Positions 9,101-16,310 of a DNA stretch of 18,659 nt are shown here, piece by piece. Source of the stretch: a bacterium (GTDB taxonomy: Bacteria; Tectomicrobia; Entotheonellia; Entotheonellales; Entotheonellaceae); NCBI GenBank assembly GCA_027294925.1, contig JAPULM010000657.1:1-18659 (forward strand). Direction: 5' to 3'. The first letter of the stretch is position 1. Each line of letters opens with the position of its first letter. The position numbers and the translations under genes were made by a program. The notes beneath the pieces were generated by a model, which had not been told where the DNA came from, did not search any database, and worked only from the letters and a program-made list of their open reading frames with translations.

Positions 9101-9218
9101 AGACGATTTCGCCAAAATTATTGTCATTACCCATTTATCTGAGCTGAAAAACGCCTTTGATACCCACATCGAAGTGAAAAAGGATCCGCTACTGGGTTCT
9201 TCCTACCAGGTGCTGTGA
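6189..9218 (+). CDS. sbcC: Rad50/SbcC-type ATPase with zinc hook
   Basis: This is the SMC-like partner of Mre11: an ABC-type ATPase head with a long antiparallel coiled coil ending in a zinc hook that dimerizes and tethers DNA ends. The protein has 1009 residues. Walker A is GKNGHGKS (33-40), the Q-loop glutamine is Q146 in FILQGRADEF, the ABC signature starts at S916 in LFSGGEAFR, Walker B ends in D949-E950, and the D-loop is GFGTQD. The hook CPLC (C506, C509) lies exactly in the middle. The coiled-coil arms on both sides are strikingly rich in glutamine. AGAGGA (6174-6179) is a good ribosome site for ATG 6189. Every catalytic landmark is intact. It is followed with overlap by the helicase homologue. 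Confidence 0.95.
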   Translation: MIPLRLRLRNFMSYGENVPPLDFRQVTTACLIGKNGHGKSALLEAMTWALWGQTRAKNVDDIVRLGQTEAEVEFEFDLEGQRFRIIRKRSLRTKAGQTSLELHGHDPVANRFQSISGNSVRQTEAKIIQLLHMNYDTFINSVFILQGRADEFTKRRPSERKRILSEILGLSLYDDLETRSRARRNQLDQEIRTLNLRIEELQRDVAQKDDVATAVATLQENLTQVQEALQLSQHNVETLRQRHSALELKSQRVQDVTRRLQDKHNEQLDIEQQLATYNSRIMDYDAILQQENTIITGYQNLQHVKEKEGMYGSRAQEYATLQQRLNVVQQTLTTAQHRLELERQSSCQRLHETDGKIQTYDTILQQAVRINDAYNALMTARQQDVMLSQTLQKRYALEQEKHPLERQIQQKRHALEIEQRSFIDRQKDCQQKEAAQPAYQQQIEALQKQLEDVEQQEKHLEQVRAEGVSLKLKIDVQIPQSLAGLQQEIQDQQEKSVLLETADAHCPLCEKSLTDSERQHVMRKLAQDIGVRQTQIQTLQDEQKQLQMQRERLRTTYKQLEQTVVQRKRLDQQYATTQASLDEAIRAHDELMTLHEALQQLDHQLTNGHYAVDDISNLQQLETQLANLGYNAREHESIKQQIESLMSAEAERIRLQQAETERATLQAERPSLLEQIKSLEQALQSKQYATAERQELQGIETSITRIDFHPEIYATLRQQLQEHQHFERQHLELETARKHHHEIHIALQHLADKQQRYASDIINLEQEQQAFTQEIKTIQELKDALCKAEAQIKQLRDREGDIRITLGRSQSQYEHCKQREIELQQDNAQRDQAVEERTLYGDLAQIFGKNGIQAIIIENAIPELEDDANRILSRVTDNAMHLTLETQRDTRGGNVVETLDIRISDTIGTRNYELFSGGEAFRINFALRIALSKMLARRAGARLRTLVIDEGFGTQDSEGLERLVDVIKAIKDDFAKIIVITHLSELKNAFDTHIEVKKDPLLGSSYQVL

Positions 9219-9220
9219 AC

Positions 9221-11377
9221 ATGCTGTCGATTGAACAATTGACCACACGGCTACTTGAAGAACCGCCGTCTGGTAGCCACGTCCACTCGCATCTGATCTT
9301 GCCGCCCACAGCGCCAAGCAGTAGGCAGGCAACCTTGTGGCAGCTTCCCGATTGGCTTGCTACCCTACTACAGGTCCAAGGCATCGAGTATCTGAGCGAT
9401 GATCAATACCAGGTGCTGCGTCTCATACAACAACAACAGAACATCTGCGTATCCGCCCCGTCTGGCAGTGGTCGTGGCACCGTACATCTACTCGCTCTTT
9501 ATCAAACCCTGAACCACAATCAACAGCGTCACGCATTATGCATCAGCCTACAAAAACAGGGTGAGCTGGCACAACTCAGGCGTATCACAATCTGCAACGA
9601 CGCTCTACCACCTGAACGCCATCTGCGGGCATCTATATACGACGGTGACACGCCTAAAACACAACGACGATCGATCAAGCAGACGCCACCGCATGTGCTG
9701 CTCACCACACCAGAAATGTTACACACCGGCATTTTAGCCTATCATGGCGGATGGCGCGCCTTTTTACAGTCGTTAGGCATCATCATCTTGCCTGATCTAC
9801 ACTTGTATACAGGCGCCATAGGCGTTCATCTCGCCCATCTATTACGCCGCCTTTATCGCCTCTGCCGGCATTACGGCTCCCATCCGCAGTTTTTTATCAC
9901 AACGGCGCCTTTGGGCAACTTGCAACGCCTTACCCAAGATCTTACTGGGCAATACTGCACCATTGTGACAGGTGAAGCACGGCGGCGTTACCCACAATCG
10001 CGTGTAATTCTTAACGTCACGAGCAATACAGCAGCGGTAACCGACGAGGTCGCCACACGTCTGACCGAAGCGGGGTTGGCGCCTAATATCTTAGAGCCGA
10101 ATGCCCAGCAAACATTAAGCCCGGAACCCCAACCACGCAGCGTCGTGTTCCTTGGCTTGCCCACATCACTGATGATGTTACACGAACACTTGGCGCGGCT
10201 AGCCAGCGCTGCAAGTCCTAGCCTCAGTATTCTCATTCTATGCGGCCAAACTCCACTAGAACGCTATGTAATGCGCTACCCTGCCGTCTACCAAAATTCT
10301 TGGCAGGTGGATTTACCCCTGCTCTTCGATCATCCGCTATTGGCCCAACAACATTTGCTATGCGCCGCAGCAGAGCTAGCGCTACAAGCAGGTGAACGAT
10401 ATTCGGGTCTGCGCAGTCTAAGCAATCTGATTAAGCAACTTGCCACCGAACATAGGATCTCACGCAAAACAGCAACACGACAGTGGATTGCCACGCAACC
10501 CCAACCGCATCGACGGTTACGGTTACGGTTCTTTGAGCCAGCATTTGCTGTCATACGTCAGCCTGATCGGCGTTTTATAAGCTCTCTTGAACCGGAACGG
10601 GCTTTTCGAGAAGCATTCGAAGGCGCCATCTACCGTTACAAAGACGAATCCTTTCAGGTTGAACGATACCTTAAGGATCAACGCCGCATCGAGGTGCGAT
10701 CCGCGCCCAACGCCGAGCAAACCCGGGCTTGGATAATAGCTGAGGTTAACGACAAACATATCGAAGCCTCTCTATCCACCTCAACTTACCGTGTAACATA
10801 TGGTGCGCTCACTTACTGCGAAAGCATTCACGCGTTTGAACGTCTCACCAAGAAAAATCCCCTGTACACAAGCCGCTACGTGCTACCCCATCATCAGCGA
10901 CAATTTCGAACCCAGGCAATATGGTTCGATTTTCACCACAACGAAGCCGTAGCTAAGCGAGAATATTGGACAGCTGTTCATACCTTCGTGCATGCCGTAT
11001 TGGCCAGCGTCCGCTTAATTGTGGCATGTAACGACACCGGATACACAGGCACCGTATGTCAGGATAATGAAGCAGCCATTACACGACTCAGCGCCATGAT
11101 TATCGATCTTCAAAACGGTGGCAATGGCATCAGCGCCTGCCTTTATCAGGCCCAAAACCGTCTGCTACGCGCAGCCTTACAAACCCTCTTACAATGTGAT
11201 TGCGAACAGGGTTGTAGACGCTGTGTAATCGAGCAGAGGTGCGATGCTTGTGAAGACACTGTAGCGCTTGATCGACAGGCAGGTATCCGGCTTGTGCAGA
11301 AAATGATAGAGGAGATGGTGCCATCTCTAGACTCTGTCAGGCCCCAGGTTGAGCCAGTAGCAGAATATGATGGATAA
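9221..11377 (+). CDS. MrfA/Hrq1-like DUF1998 helicase homologue with degenerate ATPase motifs
   Basis: The whole fold of the MrfA/Hrq1 repair helicases (DEAD/DEAH core plus DUF1998 zinc domain) is recognizable over 718 residues. Family signatures include IYDGDTPKTQRRSIK, a TTPEMLHTGIL segment, LLRRLYRLCRHYGS, and the C-terminal zinc block CDCEQGCRRCVIEQRC. However, the catalytic positions have changed. Walker A reads SGSGRGT, with Arg at residue 85 in place of Lys. The DEAH-type box reads PDLH (191-194). The SAT motif reads TTAPLGN. The region expected to hold the motif VI arginines (QxxGRAGR) reads HEHLARLASA. The frame is fully open, so it is probably translated but unable to hydrolyse ATP in the usual way (inferred). 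A GTG at 9215 overlaps the rad50 stop. ATG 9221 has a better placed AGGTG (9208-9212) and is preferred. Confidence 0.82.
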   Translation: MLSIEQLTTRLLEEPPSGSHVHSHLILPPTAPSSRQATLWQLPDWLATLLQVQGIEYLSDDQYQVLRLIQQQQNICVSAPSGSGRGTVHLLALYQTLNHNQQRHALCISLQKQGELAQLRRITICNDALPPERHLRASIYDGDTPKTQRRSIKQTPPHVLLTTPEMLHTGILAYHGGWRAFLQSLGIIILPDLHLYTGAIGVHLAHLLRRLYRLCRHYGSHPQFFITTAPLGNLQRLTQDLTGQYCTIVTGEARRRYPQSRVILNVTSNTAAVTDEVATRLTEAGLAPNILEPNAQQTLSPEPQPRSVVFLGLPTSLMMLHEHLARLASAASPSLSILILCGQTPLERYVMRYPAVYQNSWQVDLPLLFDHPLLAQQHLLCAAAELALQAGERYSGLRSLSNLIKQLATEHRISRKTATRQWIATQPQPHRRLRLRFFEPAFAVIRQPDRRFISSLEPERAFREAFEGAIYRYKDESFQVERYLKDQRRIEVRSAPNAEQTRAWIIAEVNDKHIEASLSTSTYRVTYGALTYCESIHAFERLTKKNPLYTSRYVLPHHQRQFRTQAIWFDFHHNEAVAKREYWTAVHTFVHAVLASVRLIVACNDTGYTGTVCQDNEAAITRLSAMIIDLQNGGNGISACLYQAQNRLLRAALQTLLQCDCEQGCRRCVIEQRCDACEDTVALDRQAGIRLVQKMIEEMVPSLDSVRPQVEPVAEYDG

Positions 11378-13097
11378 TCAACACGTCTGTGACATTTTCC
11401 GCGAAATTGCCGGGCTATTGGAACTGCACGAAGAGGATCCCTTTCGCATCCGTTCCTATCGACGAGCAGCGCAAGCGATTGAAAACCTGGGCGAAAGTTT
11501 ACGCGCTATCGCACGGCGTGAAGCGCTTGAGGAAATCTCGGGAATTGGCAAAACCCTAACTGCAGCCATACAAGAACTTCTGGAAAATGGCCGACTACGC
11601 TATCATGAGCATCTCAAATCAACCGTGCCGGAAAGTCTGTTACCGCTTCTACGATTGCCAGGCTTAAGCAGTGCACAACTCAAAACCTTATGGCGTACGC
11701 ACAACATTATCTCAATGTCACAACTGGTCCAAGCGGTTCGAGACAACCGTCTACCGGTTGACAGCGCTACGCAAGCAGCACTTGATAAGGATATCAAAGC
11801 CTGGCAACGTAATCAACATCGCTTATTGCTCGGCCTGGCGTTGCCGCGAGCAGAAACCTTTGTTAAAAAACTAGCTGAATTACCATTCGTCGAACGTATC
11901 AGCCTGGCCGGTAGTCTACGCCGTGGCAAAGAGATGGTCGCCGATATCAATATCGTCATGGCCTCGTCAACCCCCACCCGCCTCATTCACCATTGCAACC
12001 AACAACCTGAAGTACAAGAGATTATTGCAACAGAACCTACAGCAACACGATTAACCACATCAGAAGGTCTGCATCTGTCGTTGGTTGCAGTTCTGCCACA
12101 GTATTTCGCCGGTGCGCTGCTCTATCACACCGGCGCCACTGCCCATGTGGCTGCCTTGCGGCGCATTGCCCAGCACCGTGCACTACGCCTAACCGAACAC
12201 GGCTTGGCTTATATAAAGAGCGGGCAGCCAATTCCAGCCTCTGAAGAACACCATATCTATCAACAACTCGGATTGCCCTACATCGATGCCGAGCTAAGGG
12301 AGGACGACGGAGAAATCGAAGCGGCCGAGACCGGCTATTTACCTCAACTGATTACCGCTGAGGACATACAAGGCGACCTCCACGTCCACAGCGATTGGGG
12401 CGCCGGCGTTCATAGCCTTGAAGATATCGCGCGAGCCGGTCAACGAATGGGCTACCGCTATGTGGCAATCTGCGATTATGTTTCCAGCTCACCTGCCGGG
12501 CACAACCTGACGCCTCAGAAACTAAGTAAACAAATTGAAGCCATCCGACAATTAAACGCTACTTTGCCGTCATCTTTCCGTTTGCTCACCGGCGCCGAAG
12601 TGGAAATCACCGCCGATGGAAACCTCGATGTTGACGAAAGCATGCTTGACCAGTTGGATATCGTCATTGCTGCAATTCACAGTGGTTTCAAGGAACCCCA
12701 GGGCAAGATCACAAACCGCCTCTGCAAAGCGATAGCGCATCCGATGACCAACCTCCTGGCACACCCAACTGGCCGTATGCTTGGCAGACAAGAAACACCC
12801 AATATAGACATCGAAGCACTGATCGAAACTGCAATAGAAACCCACACCTGTCTCGAAATTAATAGCCATATACTACGGCTTGATCTTCCTAGTAGGTATG
12901 TAAAGCTGGCAAAAGCCTTTGGCGTTTCATTCGCCCTGGGTTCTGACGCTCACACCGTGCAGGAAATGTATACCATGCGCCTTGGTGTCTTAACCGCACG
13001 CCGCGGTTGGGTAGAGCCCCTCCAACTTCTTAATGCGCTGCCTTATCAGAAATTAATACAGCGGCTACGGGGCCAGGATGTGTCGAATGTTTCCTAA
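11370..13097 (+). CDS. polX: PolX-family protein (Pol X plus PHP domains) with altered catalytic residues
   Basis: Bacterial PolX joins a Pol beta-like gap-filling polymerase to a C-terminal PHP exonuclease domain. This protein has 575 residues, the usual length. Residue numbers here count from ATG 11367 and drop by one for ATG 11370; 11370 gives MDNQHVCDIF, closest to the family. The helix-hairpin-helix ISGIGKTLTAAI and the GSLRRGKE nucleotide-site motif are present. The catalytic acids are not: the DxD pair reads D193-I-N195, and the third Asp aligns with H236 in GLHLSLVAV. In the PHP domain, DLHVHS (H339, H341), GAEVEI, AHPTGRML and GSDAH are kept, but the usual SDG reads GAG (A346) and DHS reads DYV (Y371). 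Polymerase activity is doubtful and exonuclease activity uncertain (inferred). It overlaps the preceding gene by 8-11 nt and ends the + strand block. Confidence 0.88.
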   Translation: MDNQHVCDIFREIAGLLELHEEDPFRIRSYRRAAQAIENLGESLRAIARREALEEISGIGKTLTAAIQELLENGRLRYHEHLKSTVPESLLPLLRLPGLSSAQLKTLWRTHNIISMSQLVQAVRDNRLPVDSATQAALDKDIKAWQRNQHRLLLGLALPRAETFVKKLAELPFVERISLAGSLRRGKEMVADINIVMASSTPTRLIHHCNQQPEVQEIIATEPTATRLTTSEGLHLSLVAVLPQYFAGALLYHTGATAHVAALRRIAQHRALRLTEHGLAYIKSGQPIPASEEHHIYQQLGLPYIDAELREDDGEIEAAETGYLPQLITAEDIQGDLHVHSDWGAGVHSLEDIARAGQRMGYRYVAICDYVSSSPAGHNLTPQKLSKQIEAIRQLNATLPSSFRLLTGAEVEITADGNLDVDESMLDQLDIVIAAIHSGFKEPQGKITNRLCKAIAHPMTNLLAHPTGRMLGRQETPNIDIEALIETAIETHTCLEINSHILRLDLPSRYVKLAKAFGVSFALGSDAHTVQEMYTMRLGVLTARRGWVEPLQLLNALPYQKLIQRLRGQDVSNVS

Positions 13098-13255
13098 CCA
13101 ATCCATTAAACGGCCTACAGACACGTCATGGGCTGTTGTCGATGTGTCATTTATGCCGTAAAGGGAAGTTAATAGATACGTTCCGCTTCAGGCAATAACC
13201 ATGCAGAGGGTGCCTTGCGTCATAGCGGCACATGGAGGCGTTGAGAAGAAACAGA
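13098..13255. other. Spacer between the two converging gene blocks
   Basis: This 158-nt spacer holds no gene. It contains one modest inverted repeat, GACACGTC (13120-13127) and GATGTGTC (13141-13148), with a 13-nt loop. The sequence after it on + (ATTTATGCC) is only mildly T-rich, so a terminator for the repair module is possible but unproven. Confidence 0.35.
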
Positions 13256-13276
13256 TTAGAGGTCGTGACGACCCTC
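13238..13276 (-). terminator. Possible intrinsic terminator of dnaX-ybaB-recR
   Basis: On the minus strand the end of recR forms a hairpin, GAGGGTCG - TCA - CGACCTC, of seven pairs with one bulged G (13259-13276). It is followed by the recR stop codon and a T-rich run, TAATCTGTTTCTTCTC. The stem lies inside the last codons. The T-run is interrupted, so strength is uncertain. Confidence 0.35.
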
Positions 13277-13852
13277 AAGCGAGCGGCTCAGGGTGATTTC
13301 GTCAGCGTATTCCAGATGCCCACCTACAGGAAGCCCACGGGCTAATCGAGTTAGACGAATGCCACGAGGTTTGAGTAGTTTTGCCAAATATAGAACCGTT
13401 GCTTCGCCTTCTATATTGGGGTTTGTGGCACAGATAACTTCACGTACGCCGCCTTGCTCAATACGCTGTATCAGCGTATCAATCTTCAACTGCTCCGGAC
13501 CAATACCATCAAGCGGCGAGAGGGCGCCCATCAAAACATGATAGAGCCCTTTGTATACACTTGTGCGCTCGATTAGGAAAACATCGCTCGGATCTTCCAC
13601 TACACAAATAAGACTGCGATCGCGGGACTGATCCGTACAAATCGGGCATGGATCAGATTCGGTAATACTGCTACATTGTGAACAAAAAATAATTTTTTGT
13701 TTCACTTCACGGATAGCTTGCGCCAGTCGCTCCGTGCGTACCTGAGGCGCACGTAGCATAAAAAACGCCAGTCGTTGAGCCGTTTTTTCGCCAATGCCAG
13801 GTAGACGACAGAGCTCATCGATCAAAGTATTTAGCGCACGGGGACGATACAT
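13256..13852 (-). CDS. recR: Recombination mediator protein RecR
   Basis: RecR works with RecO (and RecF) to load RecA on SSB-coated single-stranded DNA. The protein has 198 residues, the standard length. In order it shows the helix-hairpin-helix LPGIGEKTAQRLAF (17-30), a zinc finger with C57, C60, C69 and C72 (FCSQC ... CPIC), a TOPRIM domain opening at ICVVEDPSDV with E86, and the conserved C-terminus ARGLPVGGHLEYADE. AAGGA lies about 9 nt before the ATG. The gene starts 18 nt after ybaB, the usual order for this operon. All expected residues are present. Confidence 0.97.
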   Translation of the reverse strand: MYRPRALNTLIDELCRLPGIGEKTAQRLAFFMLRAPQVRTERLAQAIREVKQKIIFCSQCSSITESDPCPICTDQSRDRSLICVVEDPSDVFLIERTSVYKGLYHVLMGALSPLDGIGPEQLKIDTLIQRIEQGGVREVICATNPNIEGEATVLYLAKLLKPRGIRLTRLARGLPVGGHLEYADEITLSRSLEGRHDL

Positions 13853-13870
13853 GCCCGGGAATCCTTACGG

Positions 13871-14182
13871 CTAAAAGAGACCAGGGATGTTCAAACCACC
13901 AGTTAGTTTTCCCATCTCCACGGAAGCCATTTCCTGTGCTTTGCGGAGTGCTTCATTAACCCCGGCTACGATGAGATCTTCGAGCATCTCGATGTCATCG
14001 GGATCGACGACCTGTGGCTCAACCTTTACCTGCAGAACCTCATTTTTACCGTTCACCGTGACGCTTACCATACCACCGCCAACCGTTGCCTCAACGGTTC
14101 TAAGCGCTAATTCTTCAGGTACCTCCAGCATTTTTTTCTGCATCTGCTGGGCCTGCTTCATGATATTACCCAGTCCCTTCAC
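13871..14182 (-). CDS. ybaB: YbaB/EbfC-family nucleoid-associated protein
   Basis: A small dimeric DNA-binding protein that is almost always encoded between dnaX and recR. The likely start is the GTG at 14182, giving 103 residues beginning VKGLGNIMKQAQQMQKKM, which is the family N-terminus. A GAGGA lies just upstream, overlapping the dnaX stop codon. The open frame runs up to an ATG at 14323, but those extra 47 residues overlap dnaX in another frame and look unlike the family. Characteristic segments are VEATVGGGMVSVTVNG, the acidic DPDDIEMLEDLI helix and the terminal MGKLTGGLNIPGLF. It starts 10 nt after dnaX, so translation is probably coupled. Confidence 0.93.
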   Translation of the reverse strand: MKGLGNIMKQAQQMQKKMLEVPEELALRTVEATVGGGMVSVTVNGKNEVLQVKVEPQVVDPDDIEMLEDLIVAGVNEALRKAQEMASVEMGKLTGGLNIPGLF

Positions 14183-14192
14183 GATATGTTCC

Positions 14193-15845
14193 TCACATAA
14201 TGATTCGGCTGTCAAAAATATCGAGCACAGCCTGAATAGTTTCTCGTTTTTGTTGTTGTAAATCCTCTGGGGCAAGCGTATTCCGGTCTGCCAACGTTTC
14301 GCCTGAAGCACCACCATGGACAAGGTCTATATCGTCATCCAACGCTTTAATTATAACCTGCAATGGCTGTCCGAGCACCGCCTGCACTGCGTTTCGTACA
14401 ATGACAAGATTTTCTGGATCCTGCAAGCTGGTACAACTAAAACGATCTTCTGGTGCGAAGCCAATCACAAGCTCCTCAGCCGTACGAGTGATAACCCGAC
14501 CGGCTTGCAAAAAGGCAGCTAACGAAGGACGACGATCAGCGATATACACCTGAAGTGATTGCCAAAAATCTTTGTCTGTTCCTGACGGCGTCGGCAGAGA
14601 AATTTCGGCATCTGAAGACTCTAAAGCGGATGGTGAACGGATCGTATCATCCGTAGCGGCAGGGACGACGGGTGAAGACAGTGCAGGTCGAGACAGCGCT
14701 GGCGTCTCTATTTGCAAACCTTCCAACCGATCAAGAATAGATTGCAAAGGCTGCACACGTCCGATGCAGGCCATCCGTACCAATGTCATTTCTAACACCT
14801 GGAAAGCATTACTCACCGAACGCAATGTCTGTTCCGTAGTCGTGAGAATATGAAAATGGCCATAGATCTCTTCAACCGTCACCTGATCGGTTAACGAACG
14901 CAGCTCAATCAAATCATCTTCCGAAAACGGAATGAGTGTTTCTGGTTGTTCAACCGTCTTCAGCACGATCATGTGCCGCAATCCCTCAAGCAACGCCCGC
15001 ACAATCCCGGCTGTCTCATGTCCCTCGGACTGCAGCGCATGCGCAACAGTTAACGCCGTTGAGGCATCCTGCTTAAACAGCGCCGTCAAACATTGGACAA
15101 GATGTTCCATGCCAACTGTCCCTAGGAGTTGACCAACATCTTCATCTTGGATATTGAAACCACAGAAAGCAATCACTTGATCTAGCAAACTCTGTGCATC
15201 ACGCATGCTGCCTTCAGCCGCCTTAGCGATGCGCGTCAGGCTAGTTTGGGAAATGACGATTCCCTCATCTTGCACAATGTGGTCAAGTTGTTTAACCAGA
15301 CCCGTAAGCGAGACGCGTTTAAACTCAAAACGCTGGCAGCGTGATAAGATGGTAGAAGGAATTCGTTCGAGTTCAGTTGTGGCAAAGATGAACACGACAT
15401 GGGGAGGTGGCTCCTCTAGTGTTTTAAGGAGCGCATTAAACGCCTCCTTGGTCAGCATATGGACTTCATCAATGATGTAGACCTTATAACGACCTTGTGT
15501 AGGCAAATAACGTAATCGTTCACGCAGATCGCGAATTTCGTCAATACCACGATTCGAGGCGCCGTCAATCTCCATAATATCTAATGAAGCGCCTTGGGTA
15601 ATATCAAGACAGGAGCGACAGGTATTACAGGGTGCTACAGTTGGACCATGTTCGCAGTTTAATGCCTTAGCCAAGATGCGAGCAGTTGTGGTTTTTCCCA
15701 CCCCTCGCGTACCGGCAAATAAATAGGCATGGGCAATTCGATCGAGTTGAATAGCATTCTTGAGGGTACGAATAACATGCCGTTGCTCGACGACATCGTC
15801 AAAGGTCTGCGGACGCCACTTTCGCGCTGTAACCTGATAACCCAT
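14193..15845 (-). CDS. dnaX: DNA polymerase III subunit tau (clamp-loader ATPase)
   Basis: DnaX is the ATPase of the clamp loader that places the sliding clamp at primer ends. The protein has 550 residues. It begins GYQVTARKWRPQTFDDVV and has Walker A GTRGVGKT (45-52), a zinc module C64, C73, C76, C79, Walker B-like DEVH (126-129) and the SRC motif (168-170). After the AAA+ core and collar helices comes a low-complexity Ser/Pro linker at about residues 385-420. A compact C-terminal domain follows (FLQAGR ... LVIGFAPEDRF ... VLGQPLQVI). I saw no A-AAA-AAG slippery heptamer, so a shorter gamma form by frameshifting is not evident. An ideal AGGAGG precedes the ATG. The SRP RNA ends 36 nt upstream with no obvious promoter between them. 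Confidence 0.97.
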   Translation of the reverse strand: MGYQVTARKWRPQTFDDVVEQRHVIRTLKNAIQLDRIAHAYLFAGTRGVGKTTTARILAKALNCEHGPTVAPCNTCRSCLDITQGASLDIMEIDGASNRGIDEIRDLRERLRYLPTQGRYKVYIIDEVHMLTKEAFNALLKTLEEPPPHVVFIFATTELERIPSTILSRCQRFEFKRVSLTGLVKQLDHIVQDEGIVISQTSLTRIAKAAEGSMRDAQSLLDQVIAFCGFNIQDEDVGQLLGTVGMEHLVQCLTALFKQDASTALTVAHALQSEGHETAGIVRALLEGLRHMIVLKTVEQPETLIPFSEDDLIELRSLTDQVTVEEIYGHFHILTTTEQTLRSVSNAFQVLEMTLVRMACIGRVQPLQSILDRLEGLQIETPALSRPALSSPVVPAATDDTIRSPSALESSDAEISLPTPSGTDKDFWQSLQVYIADRRPSLAAFLQAGRVITRTAEELVIGFAPEDRFSCTSLQDPENLVIVRNAVQAVLGQPLQVIIKALDDDIDLVHGGASGETLADRNTLAPEDLQQQKRETIQAVLDIFDSRIIM

Positions 15846-15850
15846 ACATG

Positions 15851-15856
15851 CCTCCT
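15851..15856 (-). promoter_or_regulatory. Ribosome binding site of dnaX
   Basis: AGGAGG on the minus strand stands 5 nt before the ATG at 15845. Another ATG (15849-15847), one base after this site, is out of frame and too close to it to be used. Confidence 0.75.
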
Positions 15857-15881
15857 AGGGGCAAGCAAACGGGCATGAGAC

Positions 15882-16155
15882 GACCGTGCACCCGGCATCG
15901 ACCTGCCAAAGAAAGCCTCTCACACTATATTGGACTCAGATCAGGCGCTCCTGCGGCACCCGGAGAACATTTGCTTACGGCTGCTTCCTTCCGGACCTGA
16001 CCGGGTTCACAACGCTCCGTCGCACAGGACCCAATCCTCAACATCTTCTACAGAGGGAGAACTCTGCCTGACGTAGGCCTCAAAACCGGGAATTCCGTCC
16101 CGCTATAGCGGTTTGCGGGTTACAGGGCACCGCTACCTCCCCACCTAGCACGATC
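15882..16155 (-). ncRNA. ffs: Signal recognition particle RNA, large bacterial type with Alu domain
   Basis: The minus strand carries the universal SRP RNA core GGTCAGGTCCGGAAGGAAGC (within 15979-16002), the Ffh-binding helix 8 with its GGAAG loop. Upstream of this lies a stretch matching the Alu domain of the Bacillus scRNA: GTGCTAGGTGGGGAGGTAGC, then GGTGCCCTGTAAC with the conserved UGUAA (16120-16124). The ends pair with each other: GATCGTGC (16155-16148) with GCACGGTC (15889-15882), giving a molecule of about 274 nt. This is the size of the Bacillus RNA, not the roughly 110-nt 4.5S type. Exact mature ends are estimated from this pairing. It lies 36 nt after tRNA-Ser(GGA) and 36 nt before dnaX, so co-transcription is likely. 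Confidence 0.92.
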
Positions 16156-16191
16156 ACTTTCTCAACGCACTGTCAAACAAATCCAAATGAG

Positions 16192-16279
16192 CGGAGAGGG
16201 TGGGATTCGAACCCACGGGACGCTTTCGGCGCCCACACGCTCTCCAGGCGCGCCGATTCAACCGCTCTCGCACCTCTCC
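16192..16279 (-). tRNA. tRNA-Ser (anticodon GGA)
   Basis: It folds as a class II tRNA: acceptor GGAGAGG/CCTCTCC with discriminator G, anticodon stem CGCGC/GCGTG and loop CTGGAGA, a long variable arm and T-arm GTGGG-TTCGAAT-CCCAC. CCA is not encoded. It reads UCC and UCU codons. Confidence 0.95.
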
Positions 16280-16310
16280 AGCACAAAAAACCAACCCTAC
16301 AAACCGGACA

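Noticed and set aside
14183..14323. Longer N-terminus for YbaB from ATG 14323
   Set aside because: The extra 47 residues are the dnaX 3' end in another frame; the GTG at 14182 has a good ribosome site and the family N-terminus.
14193..15845. Programmed frameshift in dnaX
   Set aside because: No A-AAA-AAG type slippery heptamer was seen on the coding strand.
16148..16176. TTGACA on the minus strand (16176-16171) as the -35 of the SRP RNA gene
   Set aside because: With a 17-nt spacer the -10 would be TCGTGC, which is unlike a -10 and lies within the paired 5' end of the RNA itself.
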